Positions 60,370 through 64,000 of a stretch of DNA of 64,000 bases are shown here, in pieces. Source of the stretch: Zonotrichia leucophrys gambelii (Eukaryota > Chordata > Aves > Passeriformes > Passerellidae); assembly GCF_028769735.1 (NCBI RefSeq), contig NC_088172.1:59427075-59491074 (forward strand), given 5' to 3'. A program made the translations under genes and the position numbers. The number at the start of each line of letters is the position of its first letter. Within the stretch, counting starts at the first letter, position 1. The notes beneath the pieces are model-generated. The model did not search any database. It was not told the origin of the DNA and worked only from the letters and a program-made list of their open reading frames with translations.

Positions 60370-62332
60370 AAGAGGCTAAGCATATAAGAGGCTGCATTAA
60401 GAATTAACAATTTTTAAGGCTATAGTCTCAATATTTTTTTGAAAAAATATAGGATTATTTCCCATTCCTGCAAGCCCTGATACTACAGGATGGTGACCAC
60501 TAAGTTTGAACAGTCAAGAAGTGGAAAATGTATCAAATTTGGTGTTCAGACATCTTCCAAAAAAGACATTCACACTGAGGTATCTGAAATGAAGTGACAA
60601 AAAGGCTTTTGCATGCGGTGCTTCTGACTTGGAAGCTGACACAAGCAAGATGTTCAAAACTTGAATCTGTGAAAGACTTAAATGGATCATTGGGTCACTG
60701 AGGTTGGTTTCCCGTGTGCTGCAGGCCACACAGTCTCTCTTCTGCATAGAGTATCTGGAGTTCATTCAATTGTGCATCCATCATTGATGCACAATTTTCA
60801 AGTGATACCAATCAAGTGTCTTCATTTTGTACTAACAATTAATCACCTTCACCACTTCAAGAAAGCAGTGCCATACTTCAAGTCCACATTTGTCTGACTC
60901 CTGCTTCCAACCCTTCAGTACCTGTAGTTTTCTCACCATGAAAATATGCAGATGCTGTAAACAAGTCACCTCTCAATCATCTTTTTTTTTGTAAGCTGAC
61001 CAGAGCAAATTTATCATCTTTCTCCAAAGTGTCCCTTTCAGCCCCAGTGTTCATTCTGAGGCTGTTTTCATACTCTTCCTGATTTAGGATGTGGTTACTA
61101 AACTGGATGCTGTATGCCAGTGTTTCACTTACCAATACTATATATGGAAATAAAGATACCTCCACCTCTCTCCATCCCTCTTGGACATCTTAGCTTGCAC
61201 AGCACACCTCTTCATCATTTCCTTTTTGTGGACAAAAATCACAGATAGCAGCCTACTGTGACTCGAAGCACAAAGACAAGATGCCTGCTCTGGGTTCTCA
61301 AGCCCTGGGCTGTATTTCTGCAGGCTTTCTGCATTACATAGCTGTGGTGAAGCTTTTCCTGCTCATAAGCACTCCCGAAATTTGTCTTGGTCATTGCAAC
61401 TCTCTCCTCTGTCTGCAAAAAAGTGATAATGTTAGTATCTGATTAACCTACTATGCAGCACTGTTCACAAGCCATCTGTAAGAACCTATTTTTAACTTGT
61501 GGTTTTGTCAGATCCAGATTTGACTGGATTCATTCAATAACTCTTAAACAGCTGTAAAAGATACATTAGAAATTGCAGCATATGAGCTGCAACCATAGCA
61601 GTTCTTTCGGCAACTCAAACTAGACAATCCTGGCATTTCCTCTGCAGATGACTTTGGTTTTGGCACCTCCAACTCTGTCTAGTTCAACTTAAAAGTTGCT
61701 TAATGGCTATAAAAGTACCTGACCACATTCTCATAAGAATCTGCCTGTTCATTCTAACAGTGTGGATTAATTTTCGACTTTTCTTTTTCTTCTGCATTAA
61801 CCTACCTGAACTGGGAATGCAACATGAAAATGCACCAAATGAAGGAGTCTCTTAGAGGATGCTGCTGAGATTTGTTATCTGATCTTGTGTGAGATAGAGC
61901 ACATTTCCAGGCTGAGGACAGCATCAGAGGCAGTGTGTTGTACAGCAGGGTTGGCTGAAGTGTCCCATGCAGCTGGAAATCCATGTTGTTGGATCCAGAG
62001 CTCTGAACTGGTAGGAGCAAAGGCATAGCACTGTGACATTTCCAGGAGGAGAGTTTAGAGATTTCTTTATACTTACTGGTTGGAGAAAAGACTTCAGAGA
62101 GTAGTAGCTGAAGAAAGTTATATATTAGCATTGCTGAGTGTGTTGTATGGCAAGTGTTTCATAACAGTGATATAATGCCTTTAACAGCTCAAATTATGTA
62201 AGAGCACTGTTGAATTCATATCGCTGTTGCACTGTCCACTTGACATCCAGACCAGTGCAGTGCTGACCTCTGCAATATTTTCTAAACATATGTTATTTGT
62301 ATAGTGTCGGAAGATATTTGTGATTTATGGCT

Positions 62333-62362
62333 TATCAGCCCAAGGTACTCCTTGGGCTGATA
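62333..62362. repeat. 13-bp perfect hairpin with 4-nt loop
   Basis: TATCAGCCCAAGG (62333-62345) pairs perfectly with CCTTGGGCTGATA (62350-62362) around the loop TACT. No T-run follows that would suggest a polymerase III terminator, and the stem is too short for a miRNA precursor. Function is unknown. Confidence 0.85.
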
Positions 62363-63779
62363 TTTATTTATGACTTATTGCTAACTTTTATTTTCTTTTT
62401 TCTTCATCTTTCTTCCTTGCTGTGATTTTATATCATGCCTCCTTAGTGTTTACATCCTTGAACATCAGTAGTTGTTTGATTACGTGTCTTTTAGATTATC
62501 TCTTTGAACTCTTCCTGGCTAATCTCTGTTTTGGCATCCCTCCATTTTTCTGTGCCACCCTGTCATTATCAGAGCTTCTTGCATTCTTCTCTATGTTAAT
62601 ATAAGTCATGAAATTGTGTAAGGTTACAGGGAGACTATTCTTTCCTCCAGTTTCTTCATTCATTGTAGTGGTAAGGAAGAAGAAAGAACATTGCTATCTC
62701 ACCTATTTCCATCATTTTACAGTGTCTGGGCCAAATACAGGCTGGTGTATTTGCTCCCAAGATCCCTGTTTGATAAATAATAGGATGTTCTGTTGCCTAG
62801 GATTGCAGATCCCTGAAGTTCTGGGAGTTTCCATGACCTCTGGAGAGCTGCTCTTTCAGAGAGATCCATACCTGACCTTTAGGAGATAGGAAATGGCTGT
62901 GTGCCAGTGTGTGAGAGTTCTCCTAATCCCCTGGAGTTAGGAGTTGTTCTGTGTCAGCAAAGCACCACAATAATTCAGGACAGAAGTGCTGAAGCCAAGC
63001 AAGCTGTCACCAGTATGCACGTGAGGGTCCAATCTTTACCTATGTGTTGTTAAAACTGAAGCCATATTTTGTTGGTGTGAATAACTGAGACTAAACTAAC
63101 CTCTAGTAAAGAGGTTAATAACTGGGATTCATGGTATTTTGGATGAAGTTGGTAGATACTGTGGGACAAATTGATACTTCACTTTTCCATCACTTTTAAT
63201 TTTTAATATATTTCTGGTCAGTGTCTCTGTTAGATTTTCTCCACCATCCCTGCTTTCCATTAACAAATGTGAGCCAAAGCAAGGTGCTCCATCACAGAGT
63301 GTGGCTGCAGCACACCATCCCTCCTCCAGCTCAGATCCAGGGACCTGCCCTGTGCTGAGACTCCTGAGCAGCAGTAGCCCAGTGGCCATTGGAAAGACAT
63401 GCAAGCCCAGCACATCGGTGTCTCATCCATTCTCCCCGAAATGTCCTTTTCCAGATATCCTTCAAGTGCCTGGCTAAAAATTTCGAGTTTGTAAAGCAAA
63501 TCAATTGTGCCATAAAATTTTTTGCTAAGCTCCAGTTGAACATTCCAGAGGCGAATTTCTAGTGTAGCCATCAGAGCCCTGCTTGGCACCACAGCAATGA
63601 GAGGCAGATCAAGCAGAGACCCTCGCCCCTTCACATGTCACATCCAGCCACAGTGACACACATTTCTTTCCATTTAAAACTCTGGAGAAGTAGGTATGTG
63701 CTGTAACTCAGCTGCATACAATTGAGACGTGGGGCCTCCCTGCCGTTTGCAGGAAATGAGTTTGCTGTGTCAGTGACAG

Positions 63780-64000
63780 CCACCGTGTTCTCTCTCACAG
63801 CCGTGGGAGCGGCGCAGCTCGGCATGGCGTTCTTCCACCGCGCGTGTGAGCCGGGCAAGCCACGGCTCTGCTGGCCTGCAGCCCCCTGTGCAGCCTCCAG
63901 ACTGCCTCACCTCTCCTCAAGGGCCCCAGGGACACTGGCTCCCTGTGGCTCCATCCAGGAGCAGCCTCTGCACGGCACCCCCCAAAACAGCAGGACACTG
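63780..64000. other. GC-rich segment at window edge
   Basis: After a pyrimidine tract ending CTCTCTCACAG the sequence becomes GC-rich, with about 10 CpGs in the first 80 bp. An exon or CpG island starting here is possible, but the sequence does not resemble the expected next UST exon, and the window ends before it can be judged. Confidence 0.35.

Larger units (their letters stand above)
57617..64000 (+). other. UST: UST intron to right edge
   Basis: AT-rich intron-like sequence with a T-run (57754-57767), two short palindromes (60352-60369 and 62333-62362) and a GC-rich segment from about 63780. The remaining UST exon(s) were not found. That this is still UST intron is inferred from the open codon phase of the last exon. 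Confidence 0.5.

Noticed and set aside
62333..62362. Possible miRNA precursor or intrinsic terminator
   Set aside because: The stem is 13 bp with a 4-nt loop, too short for a pre-miRNA, and bacterial-type terminators are not relevant in a bird genome.
1..64000. CRISPR arrays, operons, bacterial genes
   Set aside because: No regularly spaced repeats, no long intact ORFs and no ribosome-binding-site organisation. The splice sites and CR1 elements show vertebrate nuclear DNA.

Overview
The window looks like bird nuclear DNA. It is AT-rich and almost entirely non-coding. Its repeats are mainly 5'-truncated CR1 LINEs with the typical avian 3' ends, plus one decayed endogenous retrovirus. The species cannot be named from the sequence.

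Only one host gene can be supported: UST, uronyl 2-O-sulfotransferase, on the + strand. Three consecutive internal exons are visible at 14584-14737, 38400-38497 and 40630-40787. Splice sites and codon phases agree across all three joins, and together they give about 136 codons of uninterrupted, strongly conserved protein from the middle of the enzyme. These exons carry the 3'-phosphate side of the PAPS-binding site, the cysteine-rich loop and part of the C-terminal half. The first exons and the last exon(s) were not found and presumably lie outside the window. The complete introns are 23,662 bp and 2,132 bp. The incomplete outer ones are at least 14.6 kb and 23.2 kb.

Layout: 1-14.6 kb, intron with one long reverse-strand CR1 (1.3-3.0 kb) and a short one (9.65 kb). 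14.6-38.4 kb, large intron with several forward CR1 tails (22.2, 28.7, 29.1, 34.9 kb), an unfamiliar dispersed repeat with about 39-bp periodicity (30.4-31.05 kb), and a retroviral remnant (32.5-34.5 kb). 38.4-40.8 kb, two exons close together. 40.8-64 kb, intron with a CpG-dense patch at 46.3 kb, a forward CR1 at 56.9-57.6 kb, a perfect 13-bp hairpin at 62.3 kb and a GC-rich edge.

The most unusual object is the retroviral remnant. Its two LTRs are inverted (U5 ends facing each other) rather than direct. The right LTR is followed, in its own reading direction, by a primer-binding site resembling the tRNA-Trp site of alpharetroviruses. The interior nevertheless encodes a dUTPase domain, as in betaretrovirus-like elements, and an internal deletion joins the start of protease to the middle of integrase. 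The inverted LTRs lie in the primary transcript of UST and could fold into a duplex of nearly 300 bp. No bacterial-type features, CRISPR arrays, or rRNA or tRNA genes were recognised.
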